Positions 11,737-24,193 of a stretch of 64,000 nt of DNA are shown in pieces (the first letter of the stretch is position 1; each line of letters starts with the position of its first letter). The notes below the pieces were generated by a model. It was not told where the DNA came from and searched no databases. It worked only from the letters and a program-made list of their open reading frames with translations. A program made the translations under genes and the position numbers. Where the stretch lies: NCBI GenBank assembly GCA_024734495.1, contig JALMQS010000274.1:84753-148752 (forward strand), read 5' to 3'. This stretch comes from Forficula auricularia. Lineage: Eukaryota; Arthropoda; Insecta; Dermaptera; Forficulidae.

Positions 11737-12928
11737 ATATACATATACTAGAAGTTGATTGCACTAAAAACGGCTCTAACGAATTCGATGAAAATTACTG
11801 AATAGGGGTTTTCGAGTCTACAAATCGATCTGTTTAATTCATCTTCGGCTAACTTTAATTTGTTTTTAATCAAAGTAATTAATCACAGATGAATGTGTTA
11901 ATAAAAACTTATTTTTCCTTTTATTAATTAATTGGAGGTATATTTTCTTTTAAAGACATGAAGTTGAGTCGTAGAACTCATTGCTGAATTGATGCAAAGG
12001 CAACCTATCTATAATAAAAACAACAAATTCCGAATAAAATCATTTATTAGTACGTCATTTTTACCCTTTTAAAAAACCTGACGATTCGGAAGATCGTCCC
12101 TCCTTCAGGATTCAAATAGGACAACAAAGGAACTTCAGTGTATATTAATCCATATTATCTTTAATTCCAATTAAGTTCAAAACTTTGGGCACCGCGATGC
12201 CTTGATGATGGTCAAAACAATGCCAAAAAAAAAAAAAAAAAAATTATTTTAACTTTATTTAATTCTAGCTGCAAATAAAAATCGACCTTTTTACCTGAAT
12301 TTAAAATTAAAAATAATATAAATAAATGGCTTTTAACTAAAACAAAATTTACCGAATAACGTTCCGTCAGCCAGGTACTTAGATTAATTAAAGAACATAC
12401 ATTTTGAATAATGGCTTCAAACAAAAATAAACTCGTACAATCTACTTACTTTCTAATAAAATTCCCAGGAGCTTTCGGTTTCTCTGGACCAGTCGTTTTA
12501 TTAACAAATTTATTATTCCGCATGGAATTGAAACTCAAGTGATCACATAATTTGGACATTTCTTGTTCAGTCAATGGAGGCCTTCTAAGAAGGCAGCAGT
12601 CTTTCGAATAACTGAAGGTAGATCCTAAAAATGAATTTCAATTAAACAGTCAAACAAAATAAATTCGACCAAATGATTCAGTGAACACCCATTGTATTTT
12701 TTTTTTGTTATTGCTATTGAAAACAAGTAGATGAAGCGCCTATGAATCTCGAAAGGCCTTTGCATAAGGAAAAAGTAAGTAAAGGTGGAGACGACCTTCG
12801 TCTGTGCGTTAAGGTGAGATTCCCCTGTGATTTGCTCTTCTTTTGGTCAAAAACAATATTAATAAATAAACCTAAACTATTAAAAGTTAAAATATTTATA
12901 TAAAATTTTGTTTCTCAAAAGATGTTAT

Positions 12929-13263
12929 GAAAAGGGCCCTTATCTTCACCTACCAGTTTTTTTAGGAATGGCAAAAATGTGAGTTAAATGTGTGTATAAT
13001 TTTTTTAAATAAATATTTGAATTCAAGTGCAAATTTTCATACGGAATAGAATAATAGCGAGGGTAAAAATGGATGAAATGCCCTATTTTTGTAGCTCTAA
13101 CTCAAAACTATGTTTTTTACTTCTAATAAATAATCAAGAATTTATAACAGTCAATTTTTTGAATTTTTGGGATGAACAAAAAGCGTTTTGTTTAGTTGTT
13201 TCTCTAGAAACAGGAGATGCAATTAGCTCGATTTTGACCAGGTGAAGATAAAGGGCCCTTTTC
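12929..13263. mobile_element. MITE with about 22-base terminal inverted repeats
   Basis: AAAAGGGCCCTTATCTTCACCT at the left is answered by AGGTGAAGATAAAGGGCCC at the right. The interior is AT-rich and non-coding. Lies in intron 5 of sulfotransferase copy B. Confidence 0.6.
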
Positions 13264-14144
13264 CCTAACACCATCACATATTATGTTTTAAGTTTGCTAA
13301 GCCTGGTGAGCATATCGAATAAAAATTAACTTTTAAAACATTTTTAGAAAAAGTCTGCTTGGGTGTTTATTAATAGTATTTAAAGTATAAAAATAAATAT
13401 AATTTTATATACAGTCTAAGGCAAAAAATTGGCAATGATTTTATTCTAGCCAATAGGAACTCTCAACTCGAGTATATAATTTTGTTTTTCAATTATTTTA
13501 TAAGAGAGCTTTTTCCGAAAAACCACACTAGATTATGCCTGAAATTATAGGTACACGATCATATAAAATTTCATATTAAAATGTACGATTAGAATGTATT
13601 TTACTGAGAATACTAACCATCCACAAAAACAATTTGTTTTATTAAAAAACTTAGATTGATTAATTATATAAATAATAGCCCAGATTAATTTGCAGCAACG
13701 CTAACGTAATGCTGCCGACAGGGAGGGCTGATGCCGTCGGTATATTTGCGGCAAATTTGAAATATAATTGTAATTTGAACTCGAATTTTGAAATGAAAGA
13801 CTCCAATTGATGTTAAATTAAGAAACATTAAATATATTGATAATTATTCCTCCCCCCTCCCTCACCACTCAAAAATTTAATATTCAATTCGCTTTTCTTT
13901 GCGCACAGAAGAAGAAATTAATCACATCTTATTTGATTTATATTTTATATATTATTTGTTTATTTTTTAATAATTTACTACTTTTTTATAATTTTTTAAA
14001 AATCTAAATTCTGTTATTCTTATTTTTTGATTTTTACAAAATTGAACGACTTAAGACACGCAGCCCGAGTTTCTAAATGGCAATACTGGAGCAGCCTGTC
14101 ATACAAACAACACCTGATCTCTTTTAAATATTTGGAGCCTTATA
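13264..14144. other. Part of sulfotransferase copy B intron 5; no gene seen
   Basis: AT-rich sequence with a pyrimidine-rich patch near 13850. No element ends or open frames that I can assign. Confidence 0.5.
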
Positions 14145-14149
14145 TCGAT

Positions 14150-15354
14150 TGGTGCCGCTCACTGCAGCTGGGAATATTAATTTAATATTAAGAAAAATAA
14201 AAAATTAATTCTCGATAAGAAAGTGGACTGTATGTAGTTTTTTAATGGAATTTAATATAAATTTTTGGTTTATAAAATATTAATTTTTAAAATTGAATAC
14301 AAGTGATTTTATATTAGGATTAAATTAAAACTATATATATAAAATAAAGAAGTTTAGCTAATTGCAATACAAATTAAATTGCACAAAATATAAGTAAATT
14401 ATATATATATAAATAAATTATACATATATAAGTTAAAGTGATTAAAAGTTAAGCCAATTGCAAATAATATAATTAAAGTAATAATATAAATTAATTCAAT
14501 TTAAGATGAAGAAAATGTTCGTATAATTGCGTTTAAATTTTAGTAAAGTTAAAGTTTAGTTAATCAATAAACGCCAATTGCAAAATCTAAATTGCACAAT
14601 TGCCAAACATATAATATATAGCCAGATGATCGCAGTGGGCAACACAATTCAATCTATTCTCTATTTGGTTGTAAATCAAATAAACAAATAGAAAGAAACT
14701 CAAGATCAATCTAAATTGATGAAAAAACAAATAAAAATATGCCTGCGATCTATCTGCTATTATCATGAATTTTGGGCACTCAACAATTCATATTTAACGC
14801 TCTCTGCGTATGTTCAAAACCAAATGTTGCTTATCGGTTTATCACAATAATCATCTGGTTGGTTATCTTTTCGGTAGTCTGATTGGGAGTGCTGATTGGG
14901 AAAAACAAAATAAACAGATTAATAAACTCAATTAATTAAGGTAAAGCAAACATAGAAACATAATCCAGAGATGAAGAAAAAAACCTTTTACCTGATTGGG
15001 AGAGAAAACAAGATGCGATTACATTTTAAAATTCAACAATCTTCCAGTATTCGAGGACTATTTTTTAAGGGAAACAGAAATAGATAAGAATTGTGAAAAT
15101 AATAATTGGTTGATATAATAATAATTTTACTCACGCTATCAAATGAGTTAAGACCGTTCTTAACGACATCAGAATAAAAAAGAATGAGTTTAAGATAAAT
15201 TGCGTGTTAAGGTTAGAAAATAAAGCAAGGACATAGGTAGGAGATAGCAATTAGTGCCTCAAAATATCGATGCATACAGCCTTATCTATTTTCCCATTTG
15301 ACACGGCGGTAATTTTGAAAATGAATATTTCGCGAGGTCTATTTGCCAGCACCA
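14150..15354 (-). repeat. LTR (3' LTR in element orientation)
   Basis: Same 1205-base sequence as 18306-19510, with TG...CA ends and six-base inverted tips TGGTGC/GCACCA. An upstream purine tract could not be picked out confidently. Confidence 0.9.
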
Positions 15355-16089
15355 TATTGGGCCCGCAAAAAGATGACTCACTCCGTATGAGTTATCTAGT
15401 GAAAAAAAGTGTTTCAAAGCAACAGTGGGACTAATCTTACTAAAGGTCTGTTATACTCAGCAAGTTGAGTATGGATTTTATCAACACTACAAAATGATTA
15501 CTTCTTTGAAAGATTTCAACAATGTGACCGTCTATTCATTGAAGAGGATTAGTGGATCTCATAAGAGACTTAATTGTCCTACGAAAGGATTTGTATTGAG
15601 CATTTTAACAATTTATCTTCATAAAAAATTAATTTAAGGTGCAATTAAAATAGTCGCTTTTTTCAATGGATGAAAGAAAAAGGCACAAATGAACTAAATA
15701 GATACAAACAAAGTAAGTACAAACCAAAAAAAAACAAAAAATGAGTTTATATGACAAAATAAAATAGGAATATAAAATAAAATAAAACCAAAGGATTCAC
15801 GCTGGAAAGTTGCCAGCGATCATTTACCTGTTCCGAGGATCGAACAAAATATCAAATTTTAGTTTTCAGAAATTCGCGAAAGATGAGACTTATCACTGTA
15901 TTGCAACAACCATGCAATTATACTCTTGACTCTAGCTAAATTGGAAAATCGGTTTATAAGAATCTCGCGAGTTACTAAAATTAAAATGACTTTAAATGTT
16001 CGTTTCCCTCTTTTTCCCTTTTTTTCCTTTTCTTTGTATACGGGATAACTGTGTGCGTATCACGCACACGAATTACTTTAAGATTTTTA

Positions 16090-16550
16090 TCAATTAGGAA
16101 CAAAAAATAAACACAAATCTCGAAGCTATGAGCCTCGGCAAATGGGTTTATTTGATAATATTCAAGCCTGGTTTGTAAGGCCAATCGTTGAATATTATTT
16201 TTATCAAAAAACTAACAAAAAATAAACACATATCTCGAAGTTTTGAGCATCGGCAAATGGGTTTATTTGATAATATTCAAGCCTGGTTTGTAAGGCCATT
16301 CGTTGAATACTATTTTCATTAAAAAAGGAAAAAGAAAGAAACATAAATTTTTGACCTAGTTATCAAAACAAATAAAGCAAGAGACAATTTTGATTTAGCA
16401 AATAACAGATTACTAGTAAAATTATTTTCATCGCAAAAGGACAAAAAATAAACAGAAATTTCATAGCCACGGCTACTTGCATCAGCAAATCCGTGTATCT
16501 CATAATATTTCGCGTTAGGTAGTAAAGCTAATCGTGGAATACTAAATTTA
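16090..16550 (-). repeat. Three tandem copies of the RNase H start segment
   Basis: The segment coding for RLALLP...YEIHGFADA recurs about three times: 16430-16550 (best preserved), 16206-16325 and 16090-16205. The two left copies share TTTGATAATATTCAAGCCTG and are nearly identical. The right one is more diverged. Confidence 0.7.
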
Positions 16551-17237
16551 TCAAGTAACTCAAAATTCGTTACTAAATCTTTCCATATGTTTTGATGCGC
16601 TTCTGGTAGTTTGCTATCCCATGATAATTTTAACAACCAGGCATCCTGCAGCATAAATTTTAATAAAATCAAAAAAGGGCTATCTCTCCATAAAACTCTA
16701 AGAAATTCTTGGTGAGGAGGATTAATTAAAAATCGGCGACCTACCTGCCTCAAAGCAGCAGTGATCACACAATTAGAATCTAAATCAATTTTTAAATAAA
16801 GAGCATTATGAACATCGCGTTGCAAAGATTGGCCTGCATGCACAATCTTTCTCAACGTGACCTCGATTAGAAGAAACAAATTTCTGATTAAAGACAATCT
16901 TTAATCCCTGCAAAGAAATGCGCTCCTTCACAACAGGGCGCGAATATAAATATAATTGATTAATTCCAAAAATTGGTCGTAGAATTGGCTCCATTGACCC
17001 AAAACACTCCCAAAAAGCTCTGGCACCGTTTAATTTGAGAATAAAATCTCCACAAAATCCACGATCACGAGGATAACATATTTTTTCATCAATAGAAAAA
17101 GAAAAGGGATTGTCTAAGTGTAGTGGAAATAGATTTACAGAAAATCTTCCGGGAAAAATTGGTTTTTCCAATTCAGAAAAACTCATATCCACATGGTTTT
17201 TCCAATATTGAAACATCAACTTTTGAATCTGATTCAA
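16319..17237 (-). pseudogene. Collapsed BEL/Pao pol remnant
   Basis: Two overlapping frames. The downstream one (16897-16319) has QRDVHNALYLKID, then NPPHQEFLRVLWRDSP, which resembles the Pao-type reverse transcriptase segment before the fingers. It then jumps to LSWDSKLPEAHQNIW and PRLALLP, then YEIHGFADASSRGY, the linker and RNase H start of BEL/Pao polyproteins. The YxDD catalytic region expected between these two blocks is absent, pointing to an internal deletion. Protease and integrase are not recognisable. Confidence 0.7.
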
Positions 17238-18159
17238 GTTCAGAAATCGATTCTTTTACCTCATTCACCAAAGGCTGACTCAAGCTGCGGCAACTTTGTA
17301 AATGTGTACAAGAAACGATTGAAAAATAATCGTCATTATTTTTCAAGTTCGAAACAACAAGCTTTGAATCGGATTCAATTTCAGAAATCGATTCTTTTAC
17401 CTCATTCACCAAAGGCTGACTCAAGCTGCGGCAACTTTGTAAATGTGTATCAGAAACGATTGAAAAATAATCATCATTATTCTTCAAGTTCGAAACAACA
17501 ATCTTTGAATCTGATTCAATTTCAGAAATCGTTTCTTTTACCTCATTCACCAAAGGCTGACTCAAGCTGCGGCAACTTTGTAAATGTGTATCAGAAACGA
17601 TTGAAAAATAATCATCATTATTTTTCAAGTTCGAAACAACAATCTTTGAATCTGATTCAATTTCAGAAATCGATTCTTTTACCTCATTCACCAAAGGCTG
17701 TATAAGACGGCAACTTTGTAAATGTGTATCAGAAACGATTGAAGAATCATTATTTTTATTTATCCCATTATCATTTTTACTTTCTGTGGACAATACAGAA
17801 GTATTTCTCAAAACATTAGATTTTAAAACTTTTGATGCATCAGCATCTGAAATACCTGATACTGAATCGCGCTTCAGACATATCTGCATATGAATCCTTC
17901 TCATTTCTCTCCCAATCATTCGCATGCTCTTCATAAGGGTTTGAACCTGATCATCTCCAAAACCATGCCTCCAAATTTGCTCCTCAATTGCATTGAGTTT
18001 TATACGAATATCATCTTTTTCACCTTTGAACAGTTTAAAATAAAGATTAGCACATATTTTGTCTTTGATATCATTAGCCTCCTCGGCAAGATCAATTAGA
18101 GTGGCTTTGATATCCTCAATCTCATCAACTAACAACTTGTATTCACTTTCACAAACCAT
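17173..18159 (-). CDS. Gag-like protein of the BEL/Pao element with 47-residue repeats
   Basis: A 328-codon open frame starting MVCESEYKLL, the first long frame after the leader of the element. The first 110 residues are acidic and predicted coiled-coil in character (DEIEDIKATLIDLAEEAN, then EEQIWRHGFGDDQ). The second half is 3-4 near-perfect repeats of 47 residues, each with SDTHLQSCRSLSQPLVNEV and ISEIESDSK. No CCHC zinc knuckle is seen. Position and coiled-coil character suggest a Gag or a Gag-derived protein. I know of no family for the repeats. It ends just before the pol remnants, one frame away. Confidence 0.6.
   Translation of the reverse strand: MVCESEYKLLVDEIEDIKATLIDLAEEANDIKDKICANLYFKLFKGEKDDIRIKLNAIEEQIWRHGFGDDQVQTLMKSMRMIGREMRRIHMQICLKRDSVSGISDADASKVLKSNVLRNTSVLSTESKNDNGINKNNDSSIVSDTHLQSCRLIQPLVNEVKESISEIESDSKIVVSNLKNNDDYFSIVSDTHLQSCRSLSQPLVNEVKETISEIESDSKIVVSNLKNNDDYFSIVSDTHLQSCRSLSQPLVNEVKESISEIESDSKLVVSNLKNNDDYFSIVSCTHLQSCRSLSQPLVNEVKESISELESDSKVDVSILEKPCGYEFF
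17221..17760 (-). repeat. 141-base tandem repeat coding for 47 residues
   Basis: Unit starts at about 17221, 17362, 17503 and 17644, an exact 141-base period. Units differ by only a few substitutions and all keep the frame open, so expansion is recent and in frame. Confidence 0.9.
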
Positions 18160-18305
18160 ATTTTATAAAAAATTAAAAAATTATCAAAAAATCAAGTGAA
18201 TTTATATTAAAATTAAAGGGTTCACGAATTCTTTTTAGAATCCGTCGCGCGCTAAGTAACAAATGATTGATTTTAAAACCAATCTGGCTCGTAACTCGGA
18301 CCAAA

Positions 18306-19510
18306 TGGTGCCGCTCACTGCAGCTGGGAATATTAATTTAATATTAAGAAAAATAAAAAATTAATTCTCGATAAGAAAGTGGACTGTATGTAGTTTTTTA
18401 ATGGAATTTAATATAAATTTTTGGTTTATAAAATATTAATTTTTAAAATTGAATACAAGTGATTTTATATTAGGATTAAATTAAAACTATATATATAAAA
18501 TAAAGAAGTTTAGCTAATTGCAATACAAATTAAATTGCACAAAATATAAGTAAATTATATATATATAAATAAATTATACATATATAAGTTAAAGTGATTA
18601 AAAGTTAAGCCAATTGCAAATAATATAATTAAAGTAATAATATAAATTAATTCAATTTAAGATGAAGAAAATGTTCGTATAATTGCGTTTAAATTTTAGT
18701 AAAGTTAAAGTTTAGTTAATCAATAAACGCCAATTGCAAAATCTAAATTGCACAATTGCCAAACATATAATATATAGCCAGATGATCGCAGTGGGCAACA
18801 CAATTCAATCTATTCTCTATTTGGTTGTAAATCAAATAAACAAATAGAAAGAAACTCAAGATCAATCTAAATTGATGAAAAAACAAATAAAAATATGCCT
18901 GCGATCTATCTGCTATTATCATGAATTTTGGGCACTCAACAATTCATATTTAACGCTCTCTGCGTATGTTCAAAACCAAATGTTGCTTATCGGTTTATCA
19001 CAATAATCATCTGGTTGGTTATCTTTTCGGTAGTCTGATTGGGAGTGCTGATTGGGAAAAACAAAATAAACAGATTAATAAACTCAATTAATTAAGGTAA
19101 AGCAAACATAGAAACATAATCCAGAGATGAAGAAAAAAACCTTTTACCTGATTGGGAGAGAAAACAAGATGCGATTACATTTTAAAATTCAACAATCTTC
19201 CAGTATTCGAGGACTATTTTTTAAGGGAAACAGAAATAGATAAGAATTGTGAAAATAATAATTGGTTGATATAATAATAATTTTACTCACGCTATCAAAT
19301 GAGTTAAGACCGTTCTTAACGACATCAGAATAAAAAAGAATGAGTTTAAGATAAATTGCGTGTTAAGGTTAGAAAATAAAGCAAGGACATAGGTAGGAGA
19401 TAGCAATTAGTGCCTCAAAATATCGATGCATACAGCCTTATCTATTTTCCCATTTGACACGGCGGTAATTTTGAAAATGAATATTTCGCGAGGTCTATTT
19501 GCCAGCACCA
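18306..19510 (-). repeat. LTR (5' LTR in element orientation)
   Basis: Twin of 14150-15354. It would carry the promoter for the minus-strand transcript. It is followed after two bases by the likely primer-binding site at about 18303-18286. Confidence 0.9.
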
Positions 19511-19811
19511 TCGATTATCGATCCCAAATTTTAAAAAAATGATATAATATAATTCTCCTCCTCACACGATTCCTCTTATTTAATCTATTTCCACACAAAA
19601 AATATCACAATGCTGTAGATTATAGAAGAAAAAAAATACTTCGAGATTCATATCTAGAGCCTCATTTCTGTAGCTGTGTCAGGACGAAAATGAGGCGAAA
19701 CTTTAAGAGACTATGTATTTTCGGGAGTTTACAGGTATACATTTGGAGTATGGTTTTTTAAGAGGAATACAATTTTTGGATCGAGACGCCGCCCGCCAGG
19801 CCACCAGCCCG

Positions 19812-19856
19812 GAGGGTCGAGCTTCAGAGCGTGCCTTCGGCACGCTCTCGAAGCTC
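19812..19856 (+). other. GC-rich hairpin, possible Helitron 3' terminus
   Basis: GAGCGTGCC, loop TTC, GGCACGCTC is a perfect 9-bp stem, followed by TCGAAGCTCG and T. The layout resembles the 3' ends of the two Helitron candidates in this window, but the expected CTRR end is not exact and no matching 5' end was found. Confidence 0.35.
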
Positions 19857-21264
19857 GTGTTTAATAAAAAATAAAATTATATACAAAAAGTAAAAATCGA
19901 AATTTTTAATAAAAAATGATTAAAAAACATGAGTAGTTTTAATGAAAAAGTCACTTAATTTGATTCCTTTTGTATATATAGTATTTCGCTTAGAAAATTG
20001 GCTCATAGAATTATTCTGTAAATTTGTAATTTCTGATTGCCGATATAAATTAAAAAAAAAACTTAATTTGATTCAAACTGTTGTAAGAAAAGTGATTCTA
20101 AAATTGAAGCAAAAGGGCTGAATTTTTTTCATAATAAAAATAATTAATCATTTAGCAGTGGAGTAAAAAACGTGGGCGTAGTATGCACACTGTAATCATA
20201 TTTGCCATAACTATAAAAAACGATTTCATACCTTTTTCATCTTCTCATACCTATTAATTAAAATGTTCTGTTGATCCTTCATTTTCCAAAATTCTAATAC
20301 ATGTAGCCAATATGGATCATTTGGTCCTATAATAAGTAAAAAAAAACTCGAATGAATTTTTCTCATAAAAGAGCAAATTTTGTTTAAAAAAAAATAAAAA
20401 AATAATCTAACTCGCGTGATTTTTTTTAGTAATTTTATATGTGCTAGTCTGCTAACAATAGCAATTTGAATTTACATACCTATTTATTTAGTAAATAGTT
20501 ATTCCATTCCGAGTTTTGAAGAAATTCTAAATGCGAAAGACTCATTTTAATTAAACTATGTGACAAGGCTTTGTATTTAAATTTAGAATCACTAGAATAA
20601 CCATTATTGATTGAATCTTAGAAGTTTTGAAAAATTTCCCATGAGCTATTTTATATGTTTACTGTATGCATTTTATTAACAACATCTAGAAATGTTTTGT
20701 AGATACCTGTCCCTTGTATGAAACTTTCAAATAAATCTTCACGACTAATTTCAATTCCTGTCATAAGATTCATATGGTGGTATAAGGATGTTACCACATC
20801 TCTTGGATCTCGGACTACGTATACAATCTGAAATTATAACAACTTAATAAATAGTAAGGTTGGGAGGGAAATAAAACTTGTCACAATACCTTCGCTTTAA
20901 GATCCGTGATTCCTTTTGGCAGCAGACCATAAGGTAAGTGAGACTTCAATAACCTCGGTGAAGAATAATCCTTTATTAGAGTGATATAATCCTTTTCATT
21001 AGGAAACATTCGGCATGACCTGTATAGATATAAGAAAATTAAAAAAAAATTGTATTAGCTGCACACAACTTTCCCTTACAAACTCTCTTTTTTGAAATAT
21101 CATCTCCATTAAATAAAAAAACTGTATTTTTAATTTTATCCAATTCCTTACTATTCCTGTTAATCACACATTTAAGAAATACATAATTCGTAATCATGAT
21201 GGTTTATTTAGATTATATGCACTTTTTTTAGAAATAACCAAAAAAAATTGATGGACATTTAATA

Positions 21265-22727
21265 TCTTATATATATATATAATCCTTAGTGTGTATGTGC
21301 GTGATCGACCCACGCCTAAACCACTGAATGTATCGAAACCATATCCACACCATATGTTTGTTTAGTGCTCCGGGTGGTTTATCTAAATTTTGGGCTAAAT
21401 CGGTTTGATTTGATTTCACGCGAATTTACGTAATTAAATTAATTATTCTCAAGTAGAAGAATTCCAATCTTGGAGTTTTTTCTCTTTTCTTTTGTACACG
21501 GGCAAACAATCGGTTTGGGTTAATTCATTGTTCTCAAAGTATTATGATTATATTATAGATATATTTTGTTTTCCTAAACCTTAGAATTAAAATGTTTCAC
21601 AGAAATACACCATTCTCTCTTAAGTAAAAAGGAAAATTTGTATTTTTTAATGTGATTATTTTATTGTTATTAGTTGGCTAACCTGAGCCTGTCGGAAAGA
21701 AACATTCCAAATCTTAATCAATGTTTCTTATTATAAATACATTTCACAGTATCCCAGTGCATTCAAACCATTTTTTTAAGGTAATGTTCTTTATGGCATT
21801 ATTTAGTTAATTTTAAATTAAGGATTTTTCTTTAAAAATTTCTATATATTTCTATGAAATTTAAAAAATAAAGTTACAAAACAAACCATTTTTTTAAGGT
21901 AATGTTTTATATTGCATTATTTAGTTAGTTGAATTTTAAATTAAGGATTTTTCTTTTAAAAGTTCTATATATTTCTATGAAATTTTTTCAAAAAGTTCAT
22001 TAAAAACAAAAAAATGACCCCTGTTAAGTTGCAATATCTTTATTCTTATCAATTAATCATATCAATCAATCTATTAGAATTTATAATTTTTTTTTTATTC
22101 AGTCTTACACTTTCTTTTAATTGAAAAGTTTTATCCAATGATATAATATTAATATAATTTATATAAATACATAGATATATCCAATATCAATATAATTTTT
22201 ATTATTAATATTATATATACAAATTACGTAGAATTATCTTTTATCTACGCTGTTCAGTACATTTTAAACAAATTTAAACCATCACAAATTTTGAATCCAT
22301 GAATTTCATTGTTCTAAACATTAATTACTATTGAAGAGCCTTATATATTCGAACGGAGGAATATATATGTAAGTGTTCCCTCCTAAATTCAAAAAATTAA
22401 TTAATAGCCCTAATGAAAATGTGTTAAGATCATTGTCTAAATTTAAATAAACATGTAATAGATGAAATTTTTATATAATAAATTTAGTTAGTACCTAAAT
22501 ATCAATTTTTTGTTAAATATGCTCAAAATAAATAATATCTACAATCTATAAAAAATATTTTTTATTTTGCTTTCGCAATGAGTTAAATTATTTCTTGGAG
22601 CTGATTTTTAATTAATAAAATATATTTAATTAAAATACAGTTGAACAAAATTATATTGCAAACAAACTTTTGGCAGGAGGGCCAAGAGTTCGGAGGCGCG
22701 TGCCGGAGGCACGCCTGACGCAGCTTG
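21265..22727 (+). mobile_element. Non-autonomous Helitron-like element
   Basis: The 5' end follows an A and reads TCTTATATATATATATAATC. The 3' end has a 7-bp hairpin (GCGTGCC, loop GGA, GGCACGC), nine bases, then CTTG followed by T. The minus-strand Helitron at 58173-59230 has the same spacing and the same GCAG before its CTAG end, so CTTG is probably a mutated CTAG. No Rep/helicase is present. Contains an internal duplication of about 120 bases (21765-21990). It fills intron 2 of sulfotransferase copy B. Confidence 0.55.
21765..21990. repeat. Tandem duplication, about 120-base unit
   Basis: Two copies of a segment beginning AAACCATTTTTTTAAGGTAA and ending TTTCTATGAAATTT, inside the Helitron-like element. 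Confidence 0.8.
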
Positions 22728-23391
22728 TATTATAGATAATGTATGAAGGGTGCCTAAAATTTCTTAGTCTAGGGACAATACATACCCTAAGCCGGCCAAG
22801 CAGGAAAAATCGAGGGCATTTATTAAATACTAAAGACGTAAATTGTAGAGGATTATTTTATTAAAATGTAGTATTGAAATTATTTACTCTATAAAAGGAG
22901 AACGGTCTTCTAAGTATTCTGCTTTTGCCTGATCAAAATCCAAATTATTCATTAAAAGCCAGACCATCTCTTGAGTCCAGGTGGTCCCTGAAAGGGGGAA
23001 GATTTATGTATTAAATAATTGATTAATTAAAATTGTTTTGTACTTTACTATAAAGATAAAAAAATCCTAAACATGATCCATGACCGACCACGGAATTTCG
23101 GGTTATCTCCTAAACTAACAAACCACTGTAATAGTAATAACACGAAAGTGTTTAAACACTCATTTTGTGTAATAAATAATTTTCTTTTAAGAAAGTATTT
23201 TAAAAATATTTTCATTTCTTACCACATTTGGGATACGTTACAACCCATACATCATCCGGGCGAATTTCCAAGTTATAAATTTCTTCAAGTGAATCCACAA
23301 GAGGCGTAAAGATTTTACAAAATATACTATGACGTATTCGAATAGAAGAAGTTTTAATTTTTTCAGTGTAAGAATTTATATCCGACATCAT

Positions 23392-24190
23392 TTAAAATTA
23401 AAAATCTGTAAATAAAAAGATCCAATTTTAACCGTTCTCAATAAATTATAATAAATTATCCAGGAGAACAAGACATGACAATTAAACTGATATGTATTGA
23501 AAAAAATACATTAGAATTTTTAATTAATATTGAACATATAATACAACAAAACTTAGTTTTAACAGATAAATTCAGGCGAGAAAGAGTCCACTGAAACCGA
23601 AATTTATACTAAAATTTATAGACCAGATTTTTCTGCATGAAAAAACAGTAAAATATACGATAAAATATGCAGTGAAAAATCTAAAAATATGTATCAAAAT
23701 ATGCAGTAGAAATTGTAAAAATATACAATTAACTAGTCCCAAAATGTCATTATTTTTCATATAATGTTATTTTTTTAATGAAAATCATTTTTACATAAAG
23801 AAATGAAAAATGAAAAATCAAAACTTTTCTTAGGTTTCGAAACCAAAAGGAAAAAAATAATCTAAGGCTTATAAAGAGAATATAAAATAAAGAAACATTA
23901 AAAAAATTTTTCACCCCAGGCTTTTTTTCTTAAATTAAAATTTATTTTGATCAAAATAAAAAATCAAATTTTATCGTAATTAAAATAATAATAAAACAAT
24001 ATTTTTATCAGAATATTCAAATATGCATCTTGACAAAAATATGCAAAATAAAAATGGGTTTGATTGCGTCTAATACACATGTAATAAGCATTCACTCTTT
24101 AATTTTTAGTCATGTGATTATGGAAATGTGTTGAGTAGAAACAAGTAGTTCTCCACTTTATAGATTAATTGCTACTTGACTATCATTTAT
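23392..24190. other. Leader intron of sulfotransferase copy B; no gene seen
   Basis: AT-rich, with long A runs; the frame at 23572-23760 is low-complexity. Confidence 0.5.
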
Positions 24191-24193
24191 GAA

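Larger units (their letters stand above)
14150..19510 (-). mobile_element. BEL/Pao-type LTR retrotransposon, non-autonomous, very young
   Basis: Two direct repeats of 1205 bases, 14150-15354 and 18306-19510, start TGGTGC and end GCACCA. By eye they show no difference. Target duplication TCGAT stands at 14145-14149 and 19511-19515. Coding capacity is on the minus strand. Two bases inside the right LTR a stretch beginning TGGTCCGAGTTACGAGCC is a likely tRNA primer-binding site. The interior (about 2.95 kb) has a gag-like frame and collapsed pol remnants, with no complete reverse transcriptase, integrase or protease. Identical LTRs imply recent insertion. With its own pol broken, it must have been copied by enzymes from another element. 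It lies in intron 5 of sulfotransferase copy B. Confidence 0.9.
10566..23391 (-). pseudogene. Cytosolic sulfotransferase copy B, seven coding exons, one frameshift and one in-frame stop
   Basis: A PAPS-dependent sulfotransferase. Predicted exons are 23391-23223 (ATG ATG start), 22987-22888, 21019-20890, 20827-20707, 20326-20232, 12624-12450 and 10725-10566. Phases agree at every junction except inside exon 6. Family marks in order: YPKCGTTWTQEMVW across exons 1-2 (5'-PSB loop); KSHLPY in exon 3 (catalytic His region); VVRDPRDVVTSLYHH in exon 4 (3'-phosphate binding); WKMKDQQN and YEKMKK in exon 5; MRNNKFV and FIRKG across exons 6-7 (the RKG PAPS motif). Exon 6 needs one missing base near 12580-12592. 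Exon 7 has an in-frame TAA at 10682-10680 between LTEEQ and RRLDEW, about 38 codons before the next stop. Either the gene is a recent pseudogene, or these are consensus errors, or it makes a slightly short protein. Intron 5 holds the BEL/Pao insertion and intron 2 a Helitron. Confidence 0.8.

Noticed and set aside
15425..16184. Short frames on either strand inside the LTR element
   Set aside because: They overlap the collapsed pol and its duplicated RNase H segments; no independent gene is supported.
17193..17705. 170-codon plus-strand frame with repeats
   Set aside because: Antisense shadow of the 141-base repeats in the gag-like gene, which is the better supported frame by element orientation.
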